Shown: positions 35,448 to 47,700 of the stretch, one piece after another
Layout of the letters: the number at the start of each line of letters is the position of its first letter
Numbering within the stretch: position 1 is the first letter of the stretch
NCBI GenBank assembly: GCA_019022655.1
Contig: JAFJYI010000017.1
Location: 5,766,001-5,830,000, forward strand
Length of the DNA stretch: 64,000 bases
Direction of reading: 5' to 3'
Source of the DNA: Acacia acuminata
Taxonomy: Eukaryota; Streptophyta; Magnoliopsida; Fabales; Fabaceae
The notes under the pieces: generated by a model
The model's input: the letters and a program-made list of their open reading frames with translations, nothing else
Told to the model about the DNA's origin: nothing
The model's database searches: none
Translations under genes and position numbers: made by a program

Positions 35448-35993
35448 ATGAATTATTCAAAGAAACTGGTTCAAGGAATTTTACTCCGGTGGTTATTTTT
35501 CAATGGAAAAATCTGCAAAACACTCCTCATGAACTCTGATATAACAAGCTCAATCTGCTTGCTCGCTGGGGTTTGTAGTGGAAGGATTAAAGGCTTGGCC
35601 GATTTTTTTTGGTGTTTTATAAACAATCATTCTAATTATCATAAAGCACTACTAAAAGAGATCCTCCAAAAGAAAACAATCACTACTAAAGAGATCCTCC
35701 AAAAGAAAAGAATCACTACTCTGCAAAAATCAACCCCTACCCACTGTCGAGAAGCGAAGAACAAAGATTTACCAACAGAACCAAAGAACAGACAGAGACA
35801 GAGGCTGAGAGTGAGATCCCTGCCGTCGCTTGAAGAAGCTCGCCGGACTGGATCAAGATCTGGATCGTTCAGGGTGAGGCCGCCATCACTCGCAGAAGCT
35901 CGCCGGACTGGATCGAGATCTAGATCGTTTAGGATGATGTCGTCGTCGCTCGCAGAAGCTCGCCAGACTGGATCGAGAACAAGCCGACGGTAA
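35448..35993 (+). other. Open frame of 181 codons in the inner hAT, with about 60-bp repeats
   Basis: The 3' half contains three to four copies of a unit of about 60 bp (around 35820-36010) translating as SLAEARRTGSRSRSFR-like repeats. The frame may be a captured host fragment or an accident of the repeat. It does not resemble an hAT transposase (no zinc-finger BED or dimerisation region). I would not call it a gene without expression evidence. Confidence 0.3.
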
Positions 35994-38324
35994 GGTCGCA
36001 GAAGCTCAGGATCGTTTAGGGTTAGTGGGTTACACACTGTTGAGGCGGAAATGGAAATTGGAAAGCAAAATGTGTGTATGTGGAGCTTCTTTTGAGGAAG
36101 ATATATTTTTTTAAAAATTATATAATTACATTTTTGCCCTCCTTAACAGGCCGGCCTGACAGGCTTTTCAGGCCTACTCAGAGGCCTGAGCCTAGCCTGT
36201 TAAGGCAAACAGGCTTGAAATTAGGCCTTGGCACGGCATTAGCTGACAGTCAGGCGATCCGATCGCTTTTAGCGAGCCGGGCCACGGCCCATGACATGCC
36301 CCTGGCTTTTTCCACCCTAATGAGAAATAAGTCACCTAAATGAGTGACGACGCTGAGACCGGATCTGGCAAGTGTAGAGTCTGGGAAGTGAAGGATCTAC
36401 AAAGTTGGCGACACTATGAGAGTAGATCTGCAGAGTCCGGGATTACAAAGTTTGCCGACGATGTGAGAGTGGATCTATAGAGTTTCATGATCTAAGTGGG
36501 TCTGTGGGTGACTTGGATTCCATAAACCCCCTACCGTTCTCTCCCACCCAAACAGCCAAACCTTCCACCGCCATCACATCCTCGACTTCCGCCTACATTT
36601 CACTCTGGTGCGGCCGCAGCCCCCGATCTCAGCGCGGACCTCTCGTCAAAGGCCAAACTCTCAACATCGAAGGATTCAAAGCAATCCAACCTGTCCAAAC
36701 CCTCAAGCATCTCCATCGAACCAAACCCCCCAACGTCGATGACCTCGTCTCCAAGAACCTCTCTCTCGCGGCTGATAAAATCCAACCTCAAGTCATGGAC
36801 ACTTGAGAGTCGAGAGGGTAGGGTTTTCAATTTTCAGTTCTCGTGACTGAAAATGAGGAGGCTTTTGAAATTGGAATGAAGTTGGGAATCTGAGCCCAAA
36901 AAGGAAGGAAATGGGTTAGGGTAATTGGGCATTTGGGCTAGGGTCCGAAGGTGAAGGTGAAATGGAGGGGGTCCAGTAAGATTGAAAAGGAAAAAAATAG
37001 AAAAGAGAGGCACATGTAAGATGATATATTAATTCGATTATTCAGTTTTAACCGAATTAATTTTACAAAAACCGCACCGAACACCGAAAACCGAAATAAG
37101 CCCATTTTAAGAACCAAAAACTGAACCGAAAAAGCCGAACACCAAATTAGTCGGTTCGGTTTCGGTTTTGATTTGCTCACCGCTAGTCAATCATTACAAC
37201 CGCTATCTTTCATCGTTTAATGGCCTTCCATTTTTTTCTTTTTTGTTGTAAACCGGCCGTTTGTTAGGATCTTTTCGCCGTATCCAGAATATATCCGTCG
37301 TTTTATTTGCATTATCGTGAGCGGGTCTGGTGAACTACCCTTTCACTGGCTCTAGAAATCCGACCTAAGCGAGATCAAGCTTTTTCCTCAAGAGCTTGTG
37401 TTTGATGGTGAACGAGAGATTCTTGAACGCACTGTTTTATTCAATTGGATTTTGGGAAACGAAAAAGACACGTACCCAAAAGGTGAAAAAAAATTAGATA
37501 ATCCGCTCATCTGAGGCGGAGTAACTAACTCAGTGCATGTGCCTTTTCAAGAAAATGAAAAAAGAACAACCGCGCAGGTCGTGACTTTGTTCCAACTAGG
37601 AATGTGTAGCTTTCTTTCACTAAACACCAAACGGGCATTCTCCGTGCTAGCATGAACAACCTAGAAAAGTCCTTTTCTTCGTGAAATGATGGATCAATCT
37701 TTCAATGAAGAGAGAAATTGGCACATTAGAATCAAAGATGAGTCGGCTTCCTTATTATTTTATCATTGGCATTGTAAAGGACTGGAAATGGCAGGGCAAA
37801 GACGAGTAGGGGCCCTCGCGGTTTGGTTGGCTACTTAATGTAAGAATCGCCAACTTATTTACCACCTGTGTGCGGATTCTCAAAGCCAACGAGAAGCTTG
37901 ATTCCATCAAAACAAACCCAGCCAGCCTTTAAGGGTTCCTGTCGAGGTAGACTCATCTGAGTCTGAACCCGCTTCGAGAACCAGATCTCATTGGGAAGGA
38001 AAAAGAGGATTGAGCAGCAAGATGGCCAAGAAAAGGACTAGGCCCTTCAAGCGAACAAAACCTGACATGTGCTTCGCAGTTGGGATGGTTAACCGATATC
38101 AAAGTCATCCAGAAAGTGTTAAAAAAAATTAGAGGTTGTGACCTTCAACAGCCTTGTTCACAGAATCACAGTCATCTACGTTATTCTACTGTGCAAACCT
38201 ATAACCGCAATATTTAATTACGCTATTAGATTAAATCAAGATCTGAATTGAACTAAACCATTAGATCTGTTGAGTTCTTACGCAGAGTTTCAAAAACTTA
38301 CAAGTTCCAACAATTAATTTTACA

Positions 38325-41300
38325 CTATCTGATTCGATTCTTGAACAAAAAGTGGACATCTCCAGGAGAATTAGGATTCCTCCTTGCTGTAATCTGCATG
38401 GTTGCACCATCTACAAGCATGCGCTGCAGTACTCTTGTTATGTTCTTTGTGTCATCAATGCCAAGATGATGACTTCCCAACAACGGTATTTGTAGTTCCC
38501 TCATCATAGTAACCATTCCAGTAGCCTGTTATCCATTACCAAAAACATTTAAAATGGATCAATACATCATACAAAAATAAGACTAAGTCATAACTATTTA
38601 TAAATAATGAATAGTGCAACTTATCTGACATCTAAAGATAAAACATTTGCATAAAGGGTCAATCTACCTTGTTAACAAATCAGGGTCTTGTTGACAGCTC
38701 ATCCTATTCATTGTCCATAGTCTACTTATTTCCAGGAATTAGTCGGGGAAGTTTATTTTCTTTTCTTTTCTAGCCTGTTTTAATTCCTGATTTATGTTCA
38801 GAATTTAGCCTCGCTGCTTCTTGTAACCTTTCATATTCTGTAGAAGCTCTATTACAGGTAGTTTTCTTGTATATTATCTGTAGTTCTTCAAATGTTGAAA
38901 CTTACCCTTCTATTATAGAAGTTCAGATAGACATCTTTTATATTAATCCACTCCCTAAAGTAAGGAGGAAGCTTCATCTTTGACACTTCACACTGCTGAG
39001 GGACCTTTGTCTTCAAATCCCAATTTCCACTGCAAAAGCAAAAGAATGGAGGCATGACTTGTAAGGGAGAGAAAAAGGATTTATACATGTTACGAAATAA
39101 TACAGTTCCTTTATCAAATAAATCAATGTGACTGAAATCTGAAAACACTACATGCATTGGATTTGAATCTAGCTATACTAAGAAAACATATGACTACTCA
39201 GAAGAGAGCCAGAAAGAAGGGGGGAATTGAACAAGATACTGATGAATCATACCAAGTTACAAATGCTGCTCGGTTGAGTTTTCCGCCCATCCACAAATGA
39301 TGCTGCGTCAACCAAGCCTCAAATTGTTGAATAACTTCCTTAAATGGTATGGCTGTGTCATGCCAAACCCTGAAAATAAAAATGTTCTATAAATCTCCCA
39401 GTAACAATATTCAAAAACCTCTTAAAAAGAAAGAGTATCATGAATGAATCGGAACAACAATGCTTTATAATAAACTTGATCACATCTAAGTACTTAATAA
39501 TCCAACTAGTAAGTATCCTGTATTGTTGCAACAAATTGGAGAGAAACTGTCAAAACAAAGTTAAGAATTCATGCAAAATGCAAGAATGAATACGGATAGA
39601 GTAGTGCAAAGTAAATCAAGTACCTATCAACGCCAAATTTTCCATACTTTCCTTCAATGTATTCATTTATTCTTTGCTCGCTCATTTTTGAGGGCCTTAC
39701 AAACCTGGTAAAAGAGCAATGGAAAGAATGATTGTAAGTTGAGTGAATCTTTAAAAAAAATGGGGATTCTTCCCTCATATGTTTATTGTAAGTAAAAACA
39801 AGCTGCCCCAAGAAATAAAAAGGATTTATATTTATCTATTGTATGTTGCTAGACAAACAATCCAGCTGTTGTATTTAAATGTCCAAATCAAGAACCCACA
39901 ATTCCATGTAACCGATATAGCATTTCTAAACAAAGCATCGCTACCAGTCATACAACTCTACCCTTCGGAACATGTTATCAAGTGGCAGAGTAAAACCTGT
40001 GGAAAATGTCTTCAACTTCCGATGTTTTTGCACTAATCATTAGAACTGGAAACTCAAGAATCTCAACCCTACCCTCTAAATCAAGCACGAGGAAAAAGTC
40101 AAAATTCTGAGAGGACATTTTTGGTAATTCAGCAGTATTCAATTGAAGCTCCCGTGCACAATCATGATTGAACTTCTCAAGGTGAATAGGATCGTCAGTC
40201 TGCAAATTTGGATTGAAGAAAACAATGTCAACCAAAAATATAAACTTTCTGCAAAGATAGATTTTTCAGTTCCTATGGAGCAGGTATTATATTCCAGGAA
40301 CCAATCATATTCCAATCGATTCAATTCAACCGTTTTCTGAAAAAAAATTACTCATTTATTTACAAAGCACATGAACTGGGGGGACTGAATCAGGAAATCC
40401 TCAATCTTGGTGCCAGATCAGTATTGCAAAAATTTTGAGAAATCAAAGCAACTAAACAAAATTAATAATCCTTCCATAATATTATCATTTCTAGTTCGAA
40501 GTATATAATTGGCTGTGGTGATGCAAAATCAAGCTAATATATCAAATGCGCGACAGTGGCATGTCCATTTGATAACACTTGAGTTCACTCTCTAAGAACA
40601 AGTATTGACCTTGGAATAACAGAATGTAAACATTTTAAGCTATCGTCCAAATTAAGACAGAGTTCTCGCAACTGAGCAATGAAACAAATAATATAAACTT
40701 GAGAAGACCTGACACTTCTTAGGAAACCCTCTCACCAAGACAAGAGCTTCAGACATTCAAGCAAAGAGCCAGGAAGTGACTGCTCTTATTTTCAAAAATA
40801 CAGTAAGGTGACGATTAAATAACTGAGTCCTGTCGATCAACTTTGAAGACATTTTATCAAACATGTGGCATGCAAACAAAGGTTTATAAGTACCACACAT
40901 GACATTGGCATACCATAATCTAGTTTTCCAAAAACCAAAACAAACAAGCACAGGGAAAGGTGAAAAGAAACGCCCCAGAAAAAATCCATCAGTAAAAACT
41001 TCAGAATAGAGGTTCAACAAAGATTGCAACACAGCCTCAGCGGGAGAAGGAAGATGGGGATAAAAAAGATGGGCGGTGAAAGAAGGTAATACCTTGGTGC
41101 ACTTGCCCTGCGTGTGGTATAAGCACATAGGTTTCCACCGAAAATCAGTCTTGTGTGAAGATGCATCGTGGGAAGTAGTAGAAAGAGAGGCAAAGATAGT
41201 AAGCGGCCGCAACGGATGGGGTGAAGCACTGTGAAGGGAGAGATGGTTTGGTATAAGACTTAGAGGCGACCAAGAAACTAAACGGTCCGAGAAAACCTTG

Positions 41301-41326
41301 CTCAAAGGAGATCTATAAATCGCCAT
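38325..41326 (-). CDS. ERL1: ERL1: ERI1-like 3'-5' exoribonuclease, about 319 aa
   Basis: Six exons on the minus strand: 41093-41326, 39997-40199, 39624-39704, 39253-39369, 38906-39029 and 38325-38525; phases join throughout. I start at the ATG at 41326 (MAIYRSPLSKVF), which opens a transit-peptide-like leader; an in-frame ATG at 41338 adds four residues. The exonuclease domain begins with LVLDLEG (catalytic Asp118 and Glu120), continues with the conserved block SEQRINEYIEGKYGKFGVDR, then GNWDLKTK (Asp216), and ends with GSHHLGIDDTKN supplying the His and last Asp of the DEDDh class. In Arabidopsis ERL1 matures chloroplast 5S rRNA and plastid transcripts. The protein looks intact. It is next to HPY2, as in Arabidopsis (At3g15140-At3g15150). 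Confidence 0.95.
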
Positions 41327-41338
41327 TATTGATATCAC

Positions 41339-42036
41339 TGGCTTGTGTTAGGACACAGATCAGAAAGCAGTGGAGTCGTGGAGGACGAGGATGTTCATGC
41401 AAACGTCCTGTTGGTTTGTTGGATAGAAAGTGACATCTTTTTCCCCCTCCATTATAAAATCCACATCCTCAATACTCAAAAATTCCGAGTAACAATATAA
41501 CATTGCAACATGTCAAAATTAATATCAATATGTTGACCCAAAAAATTAATATCAATATTAAACTTATTAATTATGTTGAGACAGCTACTCAATCATATAC
41601 AATAATACTTGAATATGATTGGATAATAGCAAAGTTTTAGATGGTTATACAAAAAATTCAATGTCAATGTTATAAAATCTTATAAGTCAAACGCATTATT
41701 GGTATGTATAACAGAATTAATTATTGAGTTTTATTGACAAGGCCATTAAAAAAATAAAAAAAAAAAAAAAATAAAAAAAAAAAATCTAGTGAATCAGCAA
41801 CTACGGATGATGATTCCAATTTGTGTAATATTGGTGGAAGTGATAAGTTACATTACTTCTTACGAAGTAGAGCACAAGTTCATATCCGAGAAATGCACTA
41901 ATCAAGAGAAGTGAAAACACTTACGAAAACCCTTCGTCACATCATTTATAAAAAAAAGTGTAAGGATAAAGAGTATTCTCAAAAGAATCGTCCCTCATGA
42001 TGGGCCTTTGTATGTTGCAGATTCGCAAGTTGTAAC
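41339..42036. other. ERL1 promoter side and AT-rich spacer
   Basis: Upstream of ERL1 the DNA is AT-rich, with A-runs near 41755-41783. No gene or defined element was seen. Confidence 0.45.
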
Positions 42037-42921
42037 TGTTGGAAATTATGCCCTAGAGTAAGTCATTGTTCTCTATTAAGTTATCACTTCATTCGCATGT
42101 TTATAGTGATAACTGATCCCTGGATATATCTTATAGATGATATCCTAAATGTCCCTGATCGGTCATCTACGTGGGAGCGAAGATGAGGTAAGACCAGTAT
42201 GACTTTGATGGCGTATGGAGATACGAATCAAAGTCATGGACATTTGTAAGAGTACAAGGTCTTTGGGTGACCCACTATGAGAAAGCTGCATGGATTTAGT
42301 CATAAGCTTATCTCATGTATAACCGCGTCACAACGCCCTATGACCTGAGACCATCATGGATTCCTACATGATGAGTCACTAACCTTTGACCTAGTCAAAA
42401 GTCACCTTTAACCCGGTGATGATAAAGGCTGGGATCGGGATCAGTGGTTTTCATGCGGAGGAATATGAATGATCAAGATGGAATTTGTCCCTCACATTTG
42501 TAGAGAGATAATACTGGGCCCCTCGATGAGTGAGTCTAAGAAATGTACGGTCGTACTGTGATAGAAAGGAGTTTCCATTTTCACTTATTAGACTACTCGA
42601 GAAGCAAGAAAGTAGTGGTCAAGAAAAGGAAGTTGACATTATCCATGCCTCATCCTTGACCAAATTATCGCGTGACAAAAGGGACGTGACATGGTTGTAC
42701 GATAGGTTGTATCCTGTCATCGATCCCCATGTAAATTGGGTAGTCGCAATGTCTTGCTAGAGGTAGCTTGCGACTTGTGGGTCGACAAAGTGTTGGCCGT
42801 TTTGCCAATCTCATATGGGCCTACAGGGTCGCACACAAGAATAACTCAACACGAGCAAATGTATCCAGATTCATTGAATCTTAGATACGTCTAAGATTTA
42901 ATGAATACTGAATTTAATCTA

Positions 42922-42975
<54 letters not shown>

Positions 42976-43773
42976 TTCAAAATTAATATATGTTAATATT
43001 ATTAATAGAGATCATAATATTAATATATATAATATTTGTTTTGTATTTAATTTATTTGATAAATTAAATATCTAAAACAAATTGAGATATTATATCTCAT
43101 TTAATTTTCGAATAAAGATATCATATATACATTTTTAATATTAAATTGAGATATGGTATCTCAAATTTAAATTAAATAGATAGATATTATTTCTCGGATT
43201 TAATTTATAGAGATAAATTAAATCGAAGACTTTTAATTTGGATTGAATAAATGGATTTGATTAGATCTATTAGATGGATTTAATTAATACATTTATTTTA
43301 ATCCAATTCCAAATTCGAATTTCAAATCGGCTTTTAATGCAAATTAAATACGTTACATCGATTTGATTGATCTAATTAATGTATTTTAATCCATATTTGA
43401 AATTTGAATTTCAAAATTAATGAGAATTAATTTTATATAATGCGAACATGGTTTGGAAAACTCACGGGACATTTGGTTAAACGCATTCAGAAAGCTGCGA
43501 GAAAAACCCTAGAGTGGAAAATCAAGAGAGACGCCCAAGAGGCCCTAGGGAGTTGTTCGTGTGGATACCGGTGGAGGAAGACGATCCTACGTAGAGTCGT
43601 CTTCTGGCGATCGAGGAGATAGCCCACCTTTGTTCAACGAAGAACAAGCCACAAACGAATTCTCCTAAGGTAATTTCGGATTCCCTAGCCTTGTTTAAAC
43701 GCACACGAGTGATCCTCGGGATTGGATCCGTAAGTAAGTTTTTTAATCCGCCTGCATTATACGGATTCCAACA
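42037..43773 (+). mobile_element. Solo LTR B, same family as LTR A, 1737 bp
   Basis: It starts TGTTGGAAATTATGCCC and ends GGATTCCAACA, aligned throughout with LTR A at 19.7-21.5 kb and in the same orientation. The flanks GTAAC (42032-42036) and GCAAC (43774-43778) are a 5-bp duplication with one change. A long TA microsatellite occupies about 42925-42972. There is no internal retrotransposon coding sequence. Confidence 0.83.
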
Positions 43774-44650
43774 GCAACAACTTCAAATAACAGTCTAGAC
43801 TCTAGAATGTGGAGACTATCACACTAATCCTAATCAAATGTACAGATCAGAGACGTATCAGCAGAAGTGACAGGAGCACATCATATATCTTTTAATATTA
43901 AATTGAGATATGGTATCTCAAATTTAAATTAAATAGATAGATATTATTTCTCGGATTTAATTTATAGAGATAAATTAAATCGAGAAGACTTTTAATTTGG
44001 ATTGAATAAATGGATTTGATTAGATCTATTAGATGGATTTAATTAATACATTTATTTTAATCAATTCCAAATTCGAATTTCAAATCGGCTTTTAATGCAA
44101 ATTAAATACGTTACCTCGATTTGATTGATGTAATTAATGTATTTTAATCCATATTTGAAATTTGAATTTCAAAATTAATGAGAATTAATTTTATATAATG
44201 CGCCGCACGGAGTTTGGAAAACTCACGGGACATTTGGTTAAACGCATTCGTAAAGTCGAGAAAAACCCTAGAGTGGAAAATCAAGAGAGACGCCCAAGAG
44301 GCAAGCTGCCGTAGCCGTGTTCGGGAGTTGTTCGTGTGGATACCGGTGGAGGAAGACGATCCTACAGAGTCGTCTTCTGCTGATCGAGGAGATAGCCCAC
44401 CTGTTCAACGAAGAACAAGCCACAAACGAATTCTCCTAAGGTAATTTCGGATTCCCTAGCCTTGTTTAAACGCACCTGAGTGATCCTCGGGATTGGATCC
44501 GTAAGTTTTTTTAATCCGCTGCATTATACGGATTCCAACAGCAACAACTTCAAATAACAGTCTAGACTCTAGAATGTGGAGACTATCACACTAATCCTAA
44601 TCAAATGTACAGATCAGAGACGTATCGACAGCAGAAGTGACAGGAGCACA
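43121..44650. repeat. Tandem duplication of about 760 bp across the LTR B 3' end
   Basis: Copy 1 (43121-43880) holds the last 650 bp of LTR B plus about 107 bp of downstream flank. Copy 2 (43881-44650) repeats the same LTR end and flank. The flank text GCAACAACTTCAAATAACAG occurs at 43774 and 44541. Both copies end CAGGAGCACA followed by TCAT, and copy 1 also begins with TCAT, so a TCAT microhomology marks the junction. Copies differ by small indels around 43490-43560 versus 44255-44330. Confidence 0.88.
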
Positions 44651-44724
44651 TCATGGTGGAGCTGGAGGTTTAACATTATCGAAATTTAAAATAAAAATCC
44701 TATATCTGTGGTTAGTTTCATCCG

Positions 44725-47700
44725 TCACTCATCTCCATCAAGCGCAGTAAAATCTTCCACTGGAACAGTTCCTTTACCCGTTCTGCGCATTTCATCAATC
44801 TCAACCAGTAATAACGTATCACAGACCACCTTATCTACCTTCAAGAACTTTGGGCAACCTGACAAAATAACAAATTTTGGTTATTGCAGTGTGGCATAGG
44901 AACATGGAGGCTACCAGAATTCAATGATCTACCTGCTGAAGGGCATGGAATACGGGAGTTCTTTGACCGCAAAAATTGCATTATTGCCTGCTTCTCATAT
45001 ACATGCCTACACTCCATACTGTATTGATGCATAGATGGAGCAGAAATAAAAAGAAAATCGTAAGCAGCATATACATTATATAAATATATATCAATGTCTA
45101 GATCCACGTCTACGCTCAAGGACAAACTGTTTGGCAGTTCGGGGTTCAAAAGGCGCTAATTAACTTCTCCATTCATTTGCTTCATATTGATTTCCAAACC
45201 TTATCTCACAGCAATGTCACTATAAAGACGAAGATGGAGACACGGTAATACAACTCCACTCTCATCATGAAGCCTACTTACATCTCCAAGGTATACCCAA
45301 CAGATACAGCTTAAGAACTATGACATACATTGAATTTTCAGTTTCATGCATCACGAATCTTTGCAACTGTTCATACCGTAAAGCTGCACTTTTCATGCCA
45401 TCAATAATCTTCATTGATATCATATATATAAATATATAGTAAAGCTTCATATTTATATCATAAAATTTGTTCTTGTTATTAGATTTACAACCAATACAAA
45501 ATAAATTATTTTCAGAATCACTTCACATTTGTCTGTTGCAGTATCTTTCAACTGTTATGGTACAGCATTGTGTCTCATTGTTTACCAGGGTGCTCACTTG
45601 ATGCACATTCAGGGTGAAGTTATGAAGCATCATCACCACTAAACCCATGCCATCAAATAGATCTCCTGGACATCATACTCATATTTTCCACTTGTAGGTT
45701 TATAGATATCGAAGAATTCTTATGGACTTTCAACATGCAAGGGATTTGACATTTACCAATCTAGAGATCAGGGATTCGTGAGGGAATGTAGGAGCATGGT
45801 GGAAAAAGGATAGGGAGTTAGTGACTATGGAGGATACTCAAAATATAGATGACCTGTATATTATGTACCAGCAGGTAATATTCTAATAACACCATTGTCT
45901 ACTGAAAATTTGGGTCAACGTGATGCCATTCTTAACTGTGCCAACAAGCATTTTTCTGAAAAGTAAATGTGCTGCTAAGCACACACAGAACACACCCAGT
46001 GTGACTAAATATTATACTTGTCCAGTTGTCATGAAGCAGTCAGTTTGCAACCACCAAATGCAGGCTAAAGCTAATCTATCCATCCACCCATTCAGTCAAG
46101 CAAGTGAAGAGATGCATACAAATGCATGCATTATATACTACTCTAGTCCCACATGTAGGACTTAGTTTGGAGGTTAATTTTGGTCCTAAATGTAACGACT
46201 TCTTCCATGTTGTCTTTTATATTTATCATTTTTCTTCAAACTAATTTGTCTTACTTACAAACTGATATATAATCTAATGTTACACGGAGGTATTTTAGAG
46301 AGATCACGTCACATATGTTATAATTAAGTAATTCACACATCTGATAATTAAGTAATTTATCTATCTTCCTTAATCTCCCCAAATTAGATAAATAGGTCTT
46401 ATATTAAAGACCAAAGGAGTAATTAATTATCAAGGGAAACCTATGTTTTGAATTTTATCATATGGTACCTTCGAACAGGTTCTGCAAGCTCAGTGACATG
46501 CTTCCCAGTTAATGGACATTTTGTGTTCAAAATATTGGACTGTGTAGTGGTCATTACAATGTCTTCTTGCTCTTCACCGGGCATGGGCTGTCCCTCATTA
46601 TGAACATTCTAAAACAAAACACAAAAGACCTATACGTTAGATGACTGCAGGAATTCAACTTAATAACAACCCAATAGAATAAAAGAGTTGGGCACCAGTA
46701 GCATGATATTATTGCATATGTGCCACAAAGCACAAACAGCTTTTCTTCGAAACAAGAAGTTGACACAGAAACATCTGCAGCCAATTATGTTCATAACATA
46801 AAGTTGAAAAGTTCTTGTATTGACTGAGGCATACAACAATTACAATCTATGTCATCACACAGCACTTGAATATCATGACAGCGAGCAATTAAAATCTATG
46901 CTGCGGATAAAGAAAATCTAAACTTTAGATAAGTGGCAGGCTTTCCAGCTTTTCAACTCAAATTCTATTACTCATTTAATGGCAAGAACTTCAAATAGGA
47001 AAGTCCGATGACCCCAGAAATATACGAACTATTATATTATTTAAGACTGTTAAGTAACATACCCATACAGCTTCCTTAAATTGGCGAATTATGGGATGCT
47101 TTTTTAGGTCCGAAGATGAATTGGCCTTTATCTTTGAAGCATCCTCCTCAAACAACTTCTTAAAATCAATCAACTGCAAATTGAAGATCAATAAACAGGG
47201 TTTTAGAGAAAGAGGGGTTTAGAAGACAAGACATCACCAGACAAACAAACAAAAGATCTTAAAATGCAGGCCAAAAACCTCTTCTTCCGGAAGGTATCTG
47301 TCAGCAACAGACCGAACTGCAGATGAAAAATGTGCAAAATCTTCAGACATGCCCAATAACTCCACAACCGCATCTTCAAGCTCCTTCACCTAAAATATTT
47401 TACAATTATCATATGATTAATAACACAGAAATGCTTGACCTCCCACCATCTGAATCACAATTCAGTGAACAAATTCTTTATCATTAGAAAATTATTAGAT
47501 CCGTTCCACATAATCAGTTATAAGATCCAAAAATTTCAGTAATGGCAGTATTAGTTTCAAGCTTCAATATGAAAGAGCAAGAAGGGAATGACATTATCAA
47601 TTATGAATATTATTCCAAATAATTTCCTTATGTCATGATGAATTCCAAAACTTTCATCTAGAGGATTCTAGGTCCTGCTAGAAAACCATCCAGCTTAACT

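Larger units (their letters stand above)
34216..36319. mobile_element. Inner hAT-like element, 2104 bp, nested in the outer one
   Basis: It starts TAGGGGTGGAAA and ends TTTCCACCCTA, with an exact 8-bp duplication ATGAGAAA at 34208-34215 and 36320-36327. Subterminal GGCC-rich repeats (CAGGCC, GGCCTG) occur at both ends. Inside are CAACATCCAACATCC tandem repeats (about 34498-34590) and a 181-codon open frame with internal repeats. No transposase is present. Confidence 0.93.
33616..37185. mobile_element. Outer hAT-like element, 3570 bp
   Basis: Termini TAGGGGTGAGCAA and TTGCTCACCGCTA are inverted repeats. They are flanked by an 8-bp duplication GTCAATCA at 33608-33615 and 37186-37193, as expected for the hAT superfamily. 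The subterminal regions are rich in CGGTT/AACCG repeats on both sides. No transposase is evident, so it is non-autonomous. A second hAT element sits inside it. Confidence 0.88.
33050..38125. other. Mitochondrial-like DNA (putative NUMT), split by hAT insertions
   Basis: The stretches 33050-33615 and 37186-38125 have balanced base composition and a texture unlike the AT-rich nuclear spacer around them. They read like plant mitochondrial intergenic DNA (for example CCAACTAGGAATGTGTAGC and GCGGTTTGGTTGGCTAC). They become contiguous when the 3.57-kb hAT element is removed. I cannot name a mitochondrial gene in them, and the outer borders are approximate. Confidence 0.5.

Noticed and set aside
36504..36806. 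100-codon frame in the outer hAT
   Set aside because: No recognisable domain; the composition changes midway and the reverse strand is equally open. Possibly a captured fragment, but not supportable as a gene.
19679..43773. LTR A and LTR B as the two ends of one full-length retrotransposon
   Set aside because: The DNA between them is host genes and other elements, and each LTR has its own flanking duplication.
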